From contig NZ_JAJNOC010000005.1 of the NCBI RefSeq assembly GCF_021044825.1, positions 62,001 through 126,000 on the forward strand: a DNA stretch of 64,000 nt, read 5' to 3'. The first letter of the stretch is position 1. Every line of letters begins with the position of its first letter. The notes under the pieces were generated by a model that saw only the letters and a list, made by a program, of their open reading frames with translations, did no database searches and was not told the DNA's origin. Positions 21,742-32,053 of this stretch are shown in pieces. This stretch comes from Massilia phyllostachyos. Lineage in GTDB: Bacteria; Pseudomonadota; Gammaproteobacteria; Burkholderiales; Burkholderiaceae_D. A program made the translations under genes and the position numbers.

Positions 21742-22536
21742 ATGCGATTGGGGATCATCAGCGCATTGCAGGAAGAACAGCTGGGACTCGTGGAAGCCAT
21801 GAGAGGGCCCTCCAGGCTCATCCATGGCATGCGCGAGTACCGGACAGGAAAACTCTGGGAAATCGACGCTGTGTGCGTTTTATCGCGAATTGGCAAGGTT
21901 GCCGCCGCCATGACCGCCACCACGCTTGTGGAAAAGTTCGGAGTTACGCACATCCTGTTTACCGGTGTCGCCGGCGCTGGAGACACGTCGGTGCAGGTTG
22001 GCGACATCGTGGTGGCCGAGGCGCTGGTCCAGCACGACATGGATGCGAGCCCGCTGTTCCCGCGTTTCGAGGTGCCGCTGACCGGTTTGACGCACTTCCA
22101 GCCAGACCACGGCTTGTCGCTGCGCCTGTCCCGGGCTGCCCACGATTTCCTGGAGCGCGACTTCCTGGAGGTTATCGAGGAAAACGAACGGCAGGCATTC
22201 CGGCTGGCGCAGCCGCGCGTGCACCGCGGTCTGGTGGCGAGCGGCGACCAGTTCGTCAACGATGGAAAGCACATCGATGGCCTCAACCAGGCCCTTCCCG
22301 GCCTGGTGGCGGTCGAAATGGAAGGCGCCGCGGTTGCGCAGGTGTGCCACGAGCTGGGCGTGCCCTGCGCCGTGCTGCGCACGATTTCGGACAATGCGAA
22401 CGAACACGCGGCCATCGATTTCATGCGCTTCGTGAAATCGGTGGCCGCGCAGTACGCTTTTCACATCACCCGGCGCATCTGCCGCGATCTGGCTGAGGCA
22501 CCCCTTCAGGCCAGCAGGGATTCCGCCGGCACGTAG
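21742..22536 (+). CDS. mtnN: 5'-methylthioadenosine/S-adenosylhomocysteine nucleosidase
   Basis: Encodes 264 aa from the ATG at 21742, which has AGGA just upstream and gives the family start MRLGIISALQEE. Key blocks are present: SRIGKVAAAMTAT, FTGVAGA, VEMEGAAVAQVCHE and the catalytic Asp in RTISDNANEH. It hydrolyses MTA and SAH to adenine and the thioribose or homocysteine sugar, recycling SAM by-products. It is the first gene right of the putative origin and overlaps the end of the convergent ald gene by 31 bp. Confidence 0.88.
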   Translation: MRLGIISALQEEQLGLVEAMRGPSRLIHGMREYRTGKLWEIDAVCVLSRIGKVAAAMTATTLVEKFGVTHILFTGVAGAGDTSVQVGDIVVAEALVQHDMDASPLFPRFEVPLTGLTHFQPDHGLSLRLSRAAHDFLERDFLEVIEENERQAFRLAQPRVHRGLVASGDQFVNDGKHIDGLNQALPGLVAVEMEGAAVAQVCHELGVPCAVLRTISDNANEHAAIDFMRFVKSVAAQYAFHITRRICRDLAEAPLQASRDSAGT

Positions 22537-23621
22537 TCATAGCCGAGATCCCGGGCCACGGCCTGGAACGTTACCTTGCCCTGGCAGACGTTCAGGCCGT
22601 TGCGCAGGTGGGCGTCGTTCGACAAGGCCTCGCGCCAGCCCTTGGTGGCCAGCGCCACGGCGTGGCCGATGGTTGCGTTGTTGAGGGCAAAGGTGGAAGT
22701 GCGCGCCACCGCGCCCGGCATGTTCGCCACGCAGTAGTGGATCACGCCGTCGACCACGAAGGTCGGATCGGCATGGGTGGTCGGGTGCGAGGTCTCGAAG
22801 CAGCCGCCCTGGTCGATCGCCACGTCCACCACCACGGCCCCCTTCTTCATGCGTGAAATCATGTCGCGGGTGACCAGCTTCGGCGCCGCGGCGCCCGGCA
22901 CCAGCACGCCGCCGACCACCAGGTCGGCGTCCAGCACCGCTTCCTCGATCGCATGCGCGTTGGAATACAGGGTCGCGATGCGGTTGCCGTAGACCAGGTC
23001 CAGCTGGCGCAGGCGGTCGACGTTCTTGTCCAGCACCGTCACGCGCGCACCGAGGCCAACCGCCATCTGCAGCGCATTGGTGCCGACCACGCCGGCGCCG
23101 ATGATCACCACGTGCCCGGCCGCCACGCCCGGCACGCCGCCCAGCAGCAGGCCCATGCCGCCCTTGGATTTCTCGAGATGCGCGGCGCCGGCCTGGATTG
23201 CCATGCGGCCGGCGACTTCGCTCATCGGCGCCAGCAGCGGCAGGCCGCCTCCCGGGCCGGTGATGGTTTCGTAGGCGATGCAGACGGCGCCCGATTTCAC
23301 CAGCGCCGCCGTCTGCTCGGGATCGGGCGCCAGGTGCAGGTAAGTGTAGAGAATTTGCCCGTCGCGCAGCATCGCGCATTCCTGCGGCTGCGGTTCCTTG
23401 ACCTTGACGATCATGTCGGCGCGCCCGAAGATTTCCTGCGCCGAGCCGGCGATGGTGGCGCCGGCGGCCGTGTACTGCTCGTCCGACAGCCCGATCTGCT
23501 CGCCGGCGCCCTGCTGCACGACGACCTCGACGCCGCGCGACGTCAGCTCGCGCACCGAGGGCGGCGTCAGGCCGACGCGATATTCGTGATTCTTGATCTC
23601 CTTTGGTACGCCAACCAGCAT
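22506..23621 (-). CDS. ald: Alanine dehydrogenase
   Basis: Encodes 371 aa, exactly the family length. The start [20 protein letters not shown], the substrate-site TYLHLAPD and the NAD-binding [13 protein letters not shown] are all intact. It interconverts L-alanine and pyruvate plus ammonium with NAD. It is transcribed leftward, 3'-overlapping the nucleosidase gene, and lies next to putA, giving an amino-acid catabolism pair. Confidence 0.95.
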   Translation of the reverse strand: MLVGVPKEIKNHEYRVGLTPPSVRELTSRGVEVVVQQGAGEQIGLSDEQYTAAGATIAGSAQEIFGRADMIVKVKEPQPQECAMLRDGQILYTYLHLAPDPEQTAALVKSGAVCIAYETITGPGGGLPLLAPMSEVAGRMAIQAGAAHLEKSKGGMGLLLGGVPGVAAGHVVIIGAGVVGTNALQMAVGLGARVTVLDKNVDRLRQLDLVYGNRIATLYSNAHAIEEAVLDADLVVGGVLVPGAAAPKLVTRDMISRMKKGAVVVDVAIDQGGCFETSHPTTHADPTFVVDGVIHYCVANMPGAVARTSTFALNNATIGHAVALATKGWREALSNDAHLRNGLNVCQGKVTFQAVARDLGYDYVPAESLLA

Positions 23622-23681
23622 GTCTGCCTCCGTTTTATGAGATTTTGCATTCCGGTATTGCCATTACTTCGCTCAAAACAA

Positions 23682-23705
23682 AACGGGGAGCTTTCGCTCC
23701 CCGTT
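23682..23705 (-). terminator. Intrinsic terminator of putA
   Basis: A perfect 10-bp stem (AACGGGGAGC / GCTCCCCGTT) with a TTTC loop, followed on the minus strand by TTTTGTTTTG. It lies directly after the putA stop. Confidence 0.88.
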
Positions 23706-23710
23706 CATCA

Positions 23711-26700
23711 TCACACGCCCAAGGTCATCAGGCTTGCGTTGCCGCCAGCCGCCGTCGTGTTGACACAGACGGCGCGCTCGGCCACCAGGCGCCACAGCGC
23801 CACCGCTTCATGCGCCGTGGTATCGACGATGCCGACGATCGCCCCGGTGCGCGCCGCCAGTTTCGCGCGCAGCGAGCCGGCCAGGCCCGCTTCCAGCAGC
23901 GCGATCTGGAATTCGCTCGCATCGATTTCATCCTGGCCAACGAAGCGCACGCGCTCCTTCACCAGCGCCGGCAGGTCGGCCGGAATCAAGCTTGGCTCGG
24001 CCAGCACCAGCGCGCGGTTGCCGGTCGCCAGGGCAGCCGCCAGCTGGTTCAGCAGGCCGGCCGCCGTCTTCGGTGCGCACAGCACGGTGCCGCGCTTGGT
24101 GAACGCCAGCGTGTTGCGCTCGCCGGTCGGGCCCGGCAGGGCGATTTCCACATTGGTCAGCGCCGTGCGGCCATAGCCTTGCGCCAGGGTCGCGACCTCC
24201 TTCTGGCCGTTCGCGCGCAGCCAGCCGAGCAGGGCGTCCAGGCCGGCGTCGAACACGCGGCTGTGTTCCATCAGCGGCGCGGCATTGCGCTGCAGGCGCT
24301 TCAGGTACAGCGGGCCGCCGGCCTTCGGGCCGGTGCCCGACTTGCCTTCGCCGCCGAACGGCTGCACGCCCACGACCGCGCCGACGATGTTGCGGTTCAC
24401 GTAGATATTGCCCACATGTGCGCGGTCGACGATGAAGTCGATGGTCTCGTCGATGCGCGAGTGCACGCCCAGGGTCAGGCCATAGCCGGTCGCGTTGATG
24501 GTGTCGATCACCTTCCCTAAGTCCGCGCGGCGGTAGCGCACGATGTGCAGCACCGGGCCGAACACCTCGTGCTTGAGTTCCGCCAGCGAGCCGATTTCGA
24601 GCACGGTCGGCGGCACGAAGGTGCCGTTGGCGGTCACGCTTTCTGGCAGCGCGAGCGCGAAATGGCTGCGCGCGGTGGCGCGCATGCGTTCGATGTGGGC
24701 CAGCAGATTGCCCTGGGCTTCGGCATCGATCACCGGGCCGATGTCGGTGGCCAGGCGGTCAGGGCTGCCCACGCGCAGTTCTCCCATCGCGCCCTTGAGC
24801 ATGGTGATGGTCTTGTCGGCAATGTCTTCCTGCAGGAACAGCACGCGCAGCGCCGAGCAGCGCTGGCCGGCCGAGTCGAAGGCCGACGACAGCACGTCCT
24901 GCACCACCTGCTCCGGCAACGCCGAGGAATCGACGATCAGGGCGTTCTGGCCGCCGGTCTCCGCCACCAGCGGAATGTCGATGCCTTCCTGTTCCGCACG
25001 CTTGGCCAGGGTGCGGTTGATCAGCTGCGCCACTTCGGTGGAGCCGGTGAAGATCACGCCTTTCACACGCGCATCGGACGTGAGGGCCGCGCCCACCACC
25101 TCGCCGCGGCCCGGCAGCAGCTGCAGCGCGGCACGCGGCGTGCCCGCCTCGATGAACAGCTCCACCGCGCGGTGCGCGATCAGGGGAGTCTGCTCGGCCG
25201 GCTTGGCCAGCACCACGTTGCCGGCCACCAGGGCGGCGGCGACCTGGCCGGTGAAGATCGCGAGCGGGAAGTTCCAGGGCGAGATGCACGTCACCGGACC
25301 CAGCGCGCCCTCGGCCTTGGCCTCGCGCGCCTGCACCGCGTAGTAGCGCAGGAAGTCGACCGCTTCGCGCAGTTCGGCGATCGCATTCGGCAGCGACTTG
25401 CCGGCTTCGCGCACGGCCAGGGCCATGAGTTCGGTGGCGTTTTCTTCGAACAGGTCGGCGCTGCGTTCCAGGATGGCGGCGCGGGTGTCGACGCCGGTGG
25501 CGGCCCATTCGGCGGCGAAGGCGTTCGCTGCCGACAGGGCGGTCTCCACGTCCGTGCGGGTGGCTTCGACCACCTGGCCGACGACGTCGCTCGCCATGGC
25601 CGGATTGATCACGTCGGCGCGTTCGCTGGCCTCGATCGGGCCGGCGATCAGCGGCTGGGCGACGTGCTGGCGCTGTTGGGCCAGCCCGTTCGTGACCGTG
25701 TTCAGGATGTCTTCGTTGACCAGGTCGAAACCGGCCGAATTCTTGCGCTCGGCGCCGAACATCCGCAGCGGCAGGGCGATCGCCGGATGCGGCTCGCCCT
25801 TGGTGGCGCGCGCCTGTTCGAACGGGTCCGCCAGCAGCGAGTCGATCGCCACGCTTTCGTCGACGATCTGGTTCACGAAGGAAGAGTTGGCGCCGTTTTC
25901 CAGCAGGCGGCGCACCAGGTAGGCCAGCAGGGTCTCGTGCGAACCGACCGGCGCGTAGATGCGGCAGGCCTTGCCCAGCTTGTTGGCGCCGACGACCTGG
26001 TCGTACAGGGTTTCGCCCATGCCGTGCAGGCACTGGAATTCGTAGTTGTCGATGCCGTCCGCCTTGGCCCAGGTGTAGATCACCGACAGCGAGTGCGCGT
26101 TGTGGGTGGCGAACTGCGGGTACAGGATGTCGCTCGCTGCCAGCAGCTTGCGTGCGCAAGTGAGGTAGGACACATCGGTGTAGACCTTGCGGGTATAGAC
26201 CGGATAGCCGGGCATGCCCTCGACCTGGGCGCGCTTGATCTCGGCGTCCCAGTAGGCGCCCTTCACCAGGCGCACCATGAATTTGCGGCCGCTGCGTTTC
26301 GCCAGGTCGACCAGGTAATCGATCACGAAGGGGCAGCGTTTCTGGTAGGCCTGCACCACCAGGCCGATGCCTTCGAAGCCCGCGAGTTCCGCATCAAAAG
26401 CCAGCGATTCCAGCATGTCGAGCGAGATCTCGAGGCGGTCGGCTTCCTCGGCGTCGATGTTGATGCCGATGTTGTAGCGCTTGGCCAGCAGGACCAGGCT
26501 GCGCACGCGCGGCAGCAGCTCGCTCATCACGCGGGTATATTGCGCGCGGCTGTAGCGCGGGTGCAGGGCCGACAGCTTGATCGAGATGCCCGGGCCATCC
26601 TTGATGCCGCGGCCGTTCGAGGCCTTGCCGATCGCGTGGATCGCGGTCTCGTAGGAAGCGTAGTAGTTCTTCGCATCGAGTTCGGTCAGCGCCGCCTCGC

Positions 26701-27370
26701 CCAGCATGTCGTAGGAGTAGCGGTAGCCGCGGGTTTCGTTGTCGCGGCTGTTCTTCAGGGCTTCGTCGATGGTCTGGCCGGTGACGAACTGGTTGCCCAG
26801 CATGCGCATCGCCATGTCGACGCCCTTGCGGATCAGCGGCTCGCCGCCTTTGGCGATGAGGCGGGTCAGCGCCGAGCCCAAGTTCTTTTCGCTATTGGTC
26901 GAGACGAGTTTACCGGTGATGAGCAGGCCCCAGGTGGCCGCGTTCACGAACAGCGACGGCGATTCGCCCAGGTGCTTCTTCCAGTCGCCACGGCTGATCT
27001 TGTCGGCAATCAGGCGGTCGGCGGTTTCGTTGTCCGGGATGCGCAGCAGCGCTTCGGCCAGGCACATCAGCGCCACGCCTTCTTCCGAGGACAGCGAGAA
27101 TTCATGCATCAGCGCGTCCACGCCCGAGGCGCGGGTACGTTTTTCGCGCACGCTCGAGACCAGGCGGTGGGCCAGCATATAGGCATCGCCGTTGGCGCTG
27201 GCGCCCTGCGCCAGCAGCCACTGGACGGCATCGCGTTCGTCGCGGCGGTAGGCGGCGGTGATGGCCGCGCGCAGCGGCGTCTGCTCGCGCTTGACCTCCT
27301 GCTGGAGCGCACCGAATGGCACGAAGGTGGAGGACGAAAGGATCGTAGCCGGAGCTGCGGCAGTCTGCAT
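23711..27370 (-). CDS. putA: Bifunctional proline dehydrogenase / P5C dehydrogenase PutA
   Basis: Encodes 1219 aa. Domains in order: arm/alpha domain (about 1-150), FAD-dependent proline dehydrogenase barrel (about 180-500; ISIKLSALHPRYSRAQ and FMVRLVKGAYWDAEIKRAQ), glutamate semialdehyde dehydrogenase (about 600-1050; AETGGQNALIVDSSA and the catalytic Cys in GQRCSALRVL), and a C-terminal domain found in long PutAs. It converts proline to glutamate with internal channelling of P5C. The N-terminal ribbon-helix-helix repressor domain of E. coli PutA is absent. Control is therefore likely by the divergent Lrp-type gene. Confidence 0.95.
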   Translation of the reverse strand: MQTAAAPATILSSSTFVPFGALQQEVKREQTPLRAAITAAYRRDERDAVQWLLAQGASANGDAYMLAHRLVSSVREKRTRASGVDALMHEFSLSSEEGVALMCLAEALLRIPDNETADRLIADKISRGDWKKHLGESPSLFVNAATWGLLITGKLVSTNSEKNLGSALTRLIAKGGEPLIRKGVDMAMRMLGNQFVTGQTIDEALKNSRDNETRGYRYSYDMLGEAALTELDAKNYYASYETAIHAIGKASNGRGIKDGPGISIKLSALHPRYSRAQYTRVMSELLPRVRSLVLLAKRYNIGINIDAEEADRLEISLDMLESLAFDAELAGFEGIGLVVQAYQKRCPFVIDYLVDLAKRSGRKFMVRLVKGAYWDAEIKRAQVEGMPGYPVYTRKVYTDVSYLTCARKLLAASDILYPQFATHNAHSLSVIYTWAKADGIDNYEFQCLHGMGETLYDQVVGANKLGKACRIYAPVGSHETLLAYLVRRLLENGANSSFVNQIVDESVAIDSLLADPFEQARATKGEPHPAIALPLRMFGAERKNSAGFDLVNEDILNTVTNGLAQQRQHVAQPLIAGPIEASERADVINPAMASDVVGQVVEATRTDVETALSAANAFAAEWAATGVDTRAAILERSADLFEENATELMALAVREAGKSLPNAIAELREAVDFLRYYAVQAREAKAEGALGPVTCISPWNFPLAIFTGQVAAALVAGNVVLAKPAEQTPLIAHRAVELFIEAGTPRAALQLLPGRGEVVGAALTSDARVKGVIFTGSTEVAQLINRTLAKRAEQEGIDIPLVAETGGQNALIVDSSALPEQVVQDVLSSAFDSAGQRCSALRVLFLQEDIADKTITMLKGAMGELRVGSPDRLATDIGPVIDAEAQGNLLAHIERMRATARSHFALALPESVTANGTFVPPTVLEIGSLAELKHEVFGPVLHIVRYRRADLGKVIDTINATGYGLTLGVHSRIDETIDFIVDRAHVGNIYVNRNIVGAVVGVQPFGGEGKSGTGPKAGGPLYLKRLQRNAAPLMEHSRVFDAGLDALLGWLRANGQKEVATLAQGYGRTALTNVEIALPGPTGERNTLAFTKRGTVLCAPKTAAGLLNQLAAALATGNRALVLAEPSLIPADLPALVKERVRFVGQDEIDASEFQIALLEAGLAGSLRAKLAARTGAIVGIVDTTAHEAVALWRLVAERAVCVNTTAAGGNASLMTLGV

Positions 27371-27422
27371 GGTGTCTCTTCAGAAAAAGGAATCGGAGTT
27401 CGCCCGGCACGCCGCACACAGC

Positions 27423-27457
27423 AAAAAACGCCGGACCACTATGTGAGCGGCCGGCGT
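27423..27457 (-). terminator. Intrinsic terminator-like hairpin in the putA leader
   Basis: On the minus strand ACGCCGG pairs with CCGGCGT, with further pairing inside (CCGCT/AGTGG with one mismatch), followed by TTTTTT. It ends about 53 nt before the putA start codon, inside the leader if transcription begins near 27500. It could serve attenuation or stop stray transcription. Confidence 0.55.
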
Positions 27458-27594
27458 ACTGCGGAATACCTTGGAATGATTCGATTGTAGAAGGAAATCT
27501 TCTGGATTAATTCTGTTTTTAAGACAGACTAGCAAAAGATAGTTTTTGGTGCGACAATCTGACCGAATAATGTTTACATGGCAGGAGACAGACC

Positions 27595-28050
27595 ATGCTC
27601 GACAAGATCAGCAAGAAAATTCTGGCGGAATTGCAGAACGACGGGCGAATCAGCAACGTCGAACTGGCCGCGCGCGTCAACCTGTCTCCGGCAGCCTGCC
27701 TGGAACGCGTGCGTAAACTCCATGAGTCCGGCTACATCACCGGCTACACCGCCCAGCTCAACCCGCAGCTGCTCGACGTGTCGCTGCTCGTGTTCATCGA
27801 AGTCGTGCTCGATCGTACCACTCCCGAGGTCTTCGATGCGTTCAAACAGAGCGTCCAGATGATCCCGGAAGTGCTGGAATGCCACATGGTGGCCGGCGGC
27901 TTCGACTACCTGGTCAAGGCGCGCGTCAAGGACATGGCCGCCTACCGTGAATTCCTCGGCAAGACCCTGCTGCAGAAAGGTGTGCGCGAAACGCACACCT
28001 ATGCGGTGATGGAAGAGGTCAAGAACACCACCAAGCTGCCGATCCGCTGA
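27595..28050 (+). CDS. Lrp/AsnC-family regulator, probable proline-responsive activator of putA
   Basis: Encodes 151 aa. The N-terminal HTH (LDKISKKILAELQNDGRISNVELAARVNLSP) is followed by the RAM ligand-binding domain (about 65-145). It is preceded by AGGAGA. It is divergent from putA, matching the PutR/BkdR arrangement in which an Lrp paralogue activates proline use. The role is inferred from position and family. Confidence 0.85.
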   Translation: MLDKISKKILAELQNDGRISNVELAARVNLSPAACLERVRKLHESGYITGYTAQLNPQLLDVSLLVFIEVVLDRTTPEVFDAFKQSVQMIPEVLECHMVAGGFDYLVKARVKDMAAYREFLGKTLLQKGVRETHTYAVMEEVKNTTKLPIR

Positions 28051-28065
28051 TCGGGGTCCCCCGCC

Positions 28066-29022
28066 TTACACCACCTTGCGCGCGCCCGTCTTCGGCGCCG
28101 CGCTTTCCGCCATGGCTTCGAGGTTGTTGCGCAGCCAGCGGTGCGCCGGGCTGCGGCCGTCGCGCTCGTGCCAGAGCATGTCGAGGTGGACGGCCGGCAG
28201 CTGGAAGGGCAGCTCGCGCCACACCAGCAAATCGGTCATGCCGGTCGACACCATCAAGTGCTTCGGCAGCACCGTGATCAGGTCGGAGTTCGCCACCACC
28301 CGCCCTGCCGTGAAGAACTGGTTCACGGTGAGCAGGATGCGGCGTTCGCGCCCGATCTGCGCCAGCGCCTCGTCGACCAGGCCGTGGGCGCGCCCCGAGA
28401 AGCTCACCAGGAGGTGGTTCGCCTTGCAATAGGTATCGAGATCGAGCTTTTCCTTGGCCAGCGGGTGGTCCTTGCGCATCACGCAGACGTAGACGCCCGA
28501 ATACAGGCGCTCGTGGCGGATCGGCGAGCCGGTTTCGTAGGAGAGCTGGGCCGCCACGCCGGGGAAGAAGCCGACCGCCAGGTCGATGTCGCCGCGCAGC
28601 AGCATCGGCCGCGGTTCGCGCGTCGTCAGGGGCACCATGCGGATGTTCACACCAGGCGCCTCGCGCTCGATCGAGCGCATCAGTGACGGCAGCCACAGGG
28701 CGGCGGTCGCGTCGGCCATCGCCATGCGGAAGGTCGCCTGGGCTTTCGAGACGTCGAAGGTTTCCGGCATCACCGCCGCTTCCAGCGCGGCCAGGGCCTG
28801 GCGCACGGCCGGCCACAGCGCTTCCGCGCGCGGCGTCGGCTTGACGCCGTAGGCGGTGCGGATCAGGAGTTCGTCCCCGAGGCTTTCGCGCAGGCGCTTG
28901 ATGGCGTTCGAGACCGCCGGCTGGGTCATTGCCAGGTGGCCCGCCGCGCGGGTGAGGTTTTGCTCGGTCATGACTGCGTCGAATACGCGCAGCAGGTTCA
29001 GGTCAAGCGTCAGGAAGCTCAT
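28066..29022 (-). CDS. LysR-family transcriptional regulator
   Basis: Encodes 318 aa. The winged HTH is at residues 5-65 (LNLLRVFDAVMTEQNLTRAAGHLAMTQPAVSNAIKRL) and the periplasmic-binding-like effector domain fills about 90-300. The NodD/LeuO-like start suggests an aromatic or hydrophobic effector, but this cannot be settled. No obvious divergent target enzyme is present. The nearest gene in that direction encodes a tiny membrane protein. Confidence 0.92.
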   Translation of the reverse strand: MSFLTLDLNLLRVFDAVMTEQNLTRAAGHLAMTQPAVSNAIKRLRESLGDELLIRTAYGVKPTPRAEALWPAVRQALAALEAAVMPETFDVSKAQATFRMAMADATAALWLPSLMRSIEREAPGVNIRMVPLTTREPRPMLLRGDIDLAVGFFPGVAAQLSYETGSPIRHERLYSGVYVCVMRKDHPLAKEKLDLDTYCKANHLLVSFSGRAHGLVDEALAQIGRERRILLTVNQFFTAGRVVANSDLITVLPKHLMVSTGMTDLLVWRELPFQLPAVHLDMLWHERDGRSPAHRWLRNNLEAMAESAAPKTGARKVV

Positions 29023-29067
29023 GGATTAGTAGTAGCAATACGGACGTTGCCATGAGTGTACCTTAAC

Positions 29068-29084
29068 TATTCATGAAATGGATA
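29068..29084. promoter_or_regulatory. Possible LysR-type operator
   Basis: TATTCATGAAATGGATA, an imperfect 17-bp dyad 46 bp upstream of the LysR start. It resembles the T-N11-A sites used in LysR autoregulation. Confidence 0.35.
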
Positions 29085-29160
29085 ATCGTCATCAGTGAAC
29101 AAAATTAGATTTATATGTTGCGTCGCACTATAGTCTTGGCAACTCAACATCGAACCCATC

Positions 29161-29355
29161 ATGAACACGCTTGCTCTCCTCCAGACCGCCGCTGCCGCCG
29201 TTCCCGTCGGCGATGTCCTGTGTACCGCGGCTGGACTGGCACTGGCAGGTGGTGTGGCCATGTTCTTCCGTCCGCTGCTCGTCGGTATCGGCCGCGCTGC
29301 AGTGCTGACCATCCGCCCGCGGCCTCCCAAGGTGCATCTGGGCGAACGTTTCTGA
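29161..29355 (+). CDS. Small hypothetical membrane protein (64 aa)
   Basis: Encodes 64 aa with a hydrophobic segment in the middle (AAGLALAGGVAMFFRPLLVGIGRAAVL, about 24-50) and a basic C-terminus. It has core-like GC-rich codon use and a strong intrinsic terminator 38 bp downstream, which supports expression. The ribosome binding site is poor. No family recognised. Confidence 0.5.
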   Translation: MNTLALLQTAAAAVPVGDVLCTAAGLALAGGVAMFFRPLLVGIGRAAVLTIRPRPPKVHLGERF

Positions 29356-29392
29356 TCCAGGACAACGTCCTTCTAACCGTCTTCCTCCATTG

Positions 29393-29426
29393 ACGCGGCC
29401 TCCGATTCGGACGCCGCGTTTTTTTT
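29393..29426 (+). terminator. Intrinsic terminator
   Basis: ACGCGGC (29393-29399) pairs with GCCGCGT (29413-29419), followed by eight T residues. It ends the transcript of the 64-aa gene. Confidence 0.85.
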
Positions 29427-29801
29427 CGTCCGTCTTCCTGGTCCTTCCGCTTTCGACCTGATGGCGTGTGGCGGCGTGTGACTCTCCGTCACCCGACTTT
29501 TCACGCTCATCCAATTTAACAAATATCACAAAGAGTCAACTTGGCGGGAATTTGCTATTGCAGTCATATCTGAGAATTGTATGCAGTTTGCTGCTACATA
29601 TGATGAGATATAAGAATAAAGCCAGAACTTGGATGGGTAGTCGTATTCGGATGAGTGGCGTTGTGAGATGGGTTAAATCAAAGAAGATAGCGTATAGAAA
29701 ACAACATATTGATGAGAAATCGTATGCGTTATACGAAGTTCACATTGTATTTAGTGAGTTCGGTAATTTAAGGTAAGTAATGAGACGATCCGAATCAGGG
29801 C
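29427..29801. other. AT-rich stretch, possible orphan ORF at 29600-29776
   Basis: About 375 bp, markedly AT-rich from 29515. A 58-codon open frame from the ATG at 29600 is very basic (RYKNKARTW, KSKKIAYRKQ), but it has no ribosome binding site or recognised similarity. Base composition suggests a foreign remnant. No confident gene. Confidence 0.35.
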
Positions 29802-30353
29802 CTACTTTTTCTCGCAGTTGAGCCGCTCGGACGACGCCTCGATAATGGACAGGACGGCTTCGGTGTCAGTGGGCTTGGCCAGCTCTTCGGCCTCGGGGTC
29901 GGTGCGGTCCGCGACCTGCGGCAGGTCGCGCCGCAGCTGCTCGAGCAGCTGGATGATCTTGCTGGTCTTTTCGTCCGCCAGCAGATTCACCTGCAGGTCG
30001 AGGTGGGCGTGCTGGCTGGCGAGGGTGGACATGCGATTCTGGCGAATCAGCACGGTGGTAGAGATGATGAAGGCGTTCAGGGCGATCAGGCCCTGCAGCC
30101 AGAAGAAAGGTGGTTCGTCCCACTGGCTGAAGCCGAGCTCGGGCGCCGCAAGGTTCCAGGCGATCCAGAGCACGACGAAGGCCAGGTTGCCTGCTACATA
30201 AGCTGGGCTGCCGAGGAAGACGCTGATCCGCTCGATAAAGCGTTGCGCAGGCGTCAACTCTTCTTCGTGACGGGCATAGAACTCGGACAAGGTGCCGACA
30301 TGCTCGTGCACGGAAGAAGGCAGCGCTTCCTGGTGGCTGTCTTTCGCATCCAT
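29802..30353 (-). CDS. DUF1003 membrane protein
   Basis: Encodes 183 aa. Two central membrane segments (about 52-72 and 84-104) lie within the DUF1003 core, including FFWLQGLIALNAFIISTTVLIRQNR. A polar, probably coiled-coil C-terminus follows (LDLQVNLLADEKTSKIIQLLEQL). Function unknown across the family. It lies alone, before the terminator of the ferredoxin gene. Confidence 0.88.
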   Translation of the reverse strand: MDAKDSHQEALPSSVHEHVGTLSEFYARHEEELTPAQRFIERISVFLGSPAYVAGNLAFVVLWIAWNLAAPELGFSQWDEPPFFWLQGLIALNAFIISTTVLIRQNRMSTLASQHAHLDLQVNLLADEKTSKIIQLLEQLRRDLPQVADRTDPEAEELAKPTDTEAVLSIIEASSERLNCEKK

Positions 30354-30434
30354 GGGGACAGCTTAGTCACGCGGATGCAGGATGGAAGTGCGGGAACGCA
30401 CGCAGGCTGGCGCGCCTGCTGGGGAATAGGGGAA

Positions 30435-30461
30435 TAAAAAAAGCCGGCTGGGCAGCCGGCT
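30435..30461 (-). terminator. Intrinsic terminator of the ferredoxin gene
   Basis: Two AGCCGGCT arms (30442-30449 and 30454-30461) with a GGGC loop, and a T7 run on the minus strand. Confidence 0.85.
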
Positions 30462-30468
30462 CGGGGAA

Positions 30469-31375
<907 letters not shown>

Positions 31376-32020
31376 TTATGCCGCGCTCGCTTGCGGTTTC
31401 AACAGGTAATAGTAGACCATGCCCGCCTTATCGGCACGGACGGCGTCCCAACCGGCCAGCCAGTCGGGTAGCTCGCCCTCGAGCGGCAGCGCTTCGCCAG
31501 TCTCCGCATACACCATGCCGCCCTCTTTCAGGAGTGGCCGGCACAGCGGCAGGACCTGGCTCAGCAGGCCGAGCTGGTAAGGCGGATCGGCGAAGATCAC
31601 GTCGAAACGCTGGCCGCGGGCCGCCAGGTCGCGCGCCAGGTGCAGCGCATCCGCGCGCAGGACAGTGACGTTGCTGGCTTTCAGTTTGTCGCGGTTGGCT
31701 TCCAGCTGGCGTGCCGCCGCACCATGGTTATCCACCATGGTGACGGAAGCGGCGCCGCGGCTGGCCGCCTCGAAGCCGAGGGCGCCGGAGCCGGCGAACA
31801 GGTCGAGGAAGGCCGACGCATCCCAGTCGCCCGGGAGCTGGTGGTTAATCCAGTTGAAGACGGTCTCGCGCACCCGGTCCGGCGTCGGACGCAGGCCTTC
31901 GGCGTCGAGGACCGGCAGCAGCGCGCGTTTCCAGGCGCCGCCGATGATGCGGACCTGGCGCGGGGCCAGGCGCGGAGCCCCGTGGGGCTTGGGGGAGGGC
32001 TTCTTTTGCATGGGCGGCAC
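31376..32020 (-). CDS. rsmD: 16S rRNA (guanine966-N2)-methyltransferase
   Basis: Encodes 214 aa; the ATG three codons in (32011) is an alternative start. The SAM motif is FLDLFAGSGALGFEAASRG and the catalytic motif IV is FADPPYQ. It methylates G966 of 16S rRNA. The rsmD-coaD-ferredoxin order is conserved in Burkholderiales. Confidence 0.94.
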   Translation of the reverse strand: MPPMQKKPSPKPHGAPRLAPRQVRIIGGAWKRALLPVLDAEGLRPTPDRVRETVFNWINHQLPGDWDASAFLDLFAGSGALGFEAASRGAASVTMVDNHGAAARQLEANRDKLKASNVTVLRADALHLARDLAARGQRFDVIFADPPYQLGLLSQVLPLCRPLLKEGGMVYAETGEALPLEGELPDWLAGWDAVRADKAGMVYYYLLKPQASAA

Positions 32021-32053
32021 TATAGCATGCGCATGTGCCGCCTTTATTCGATG

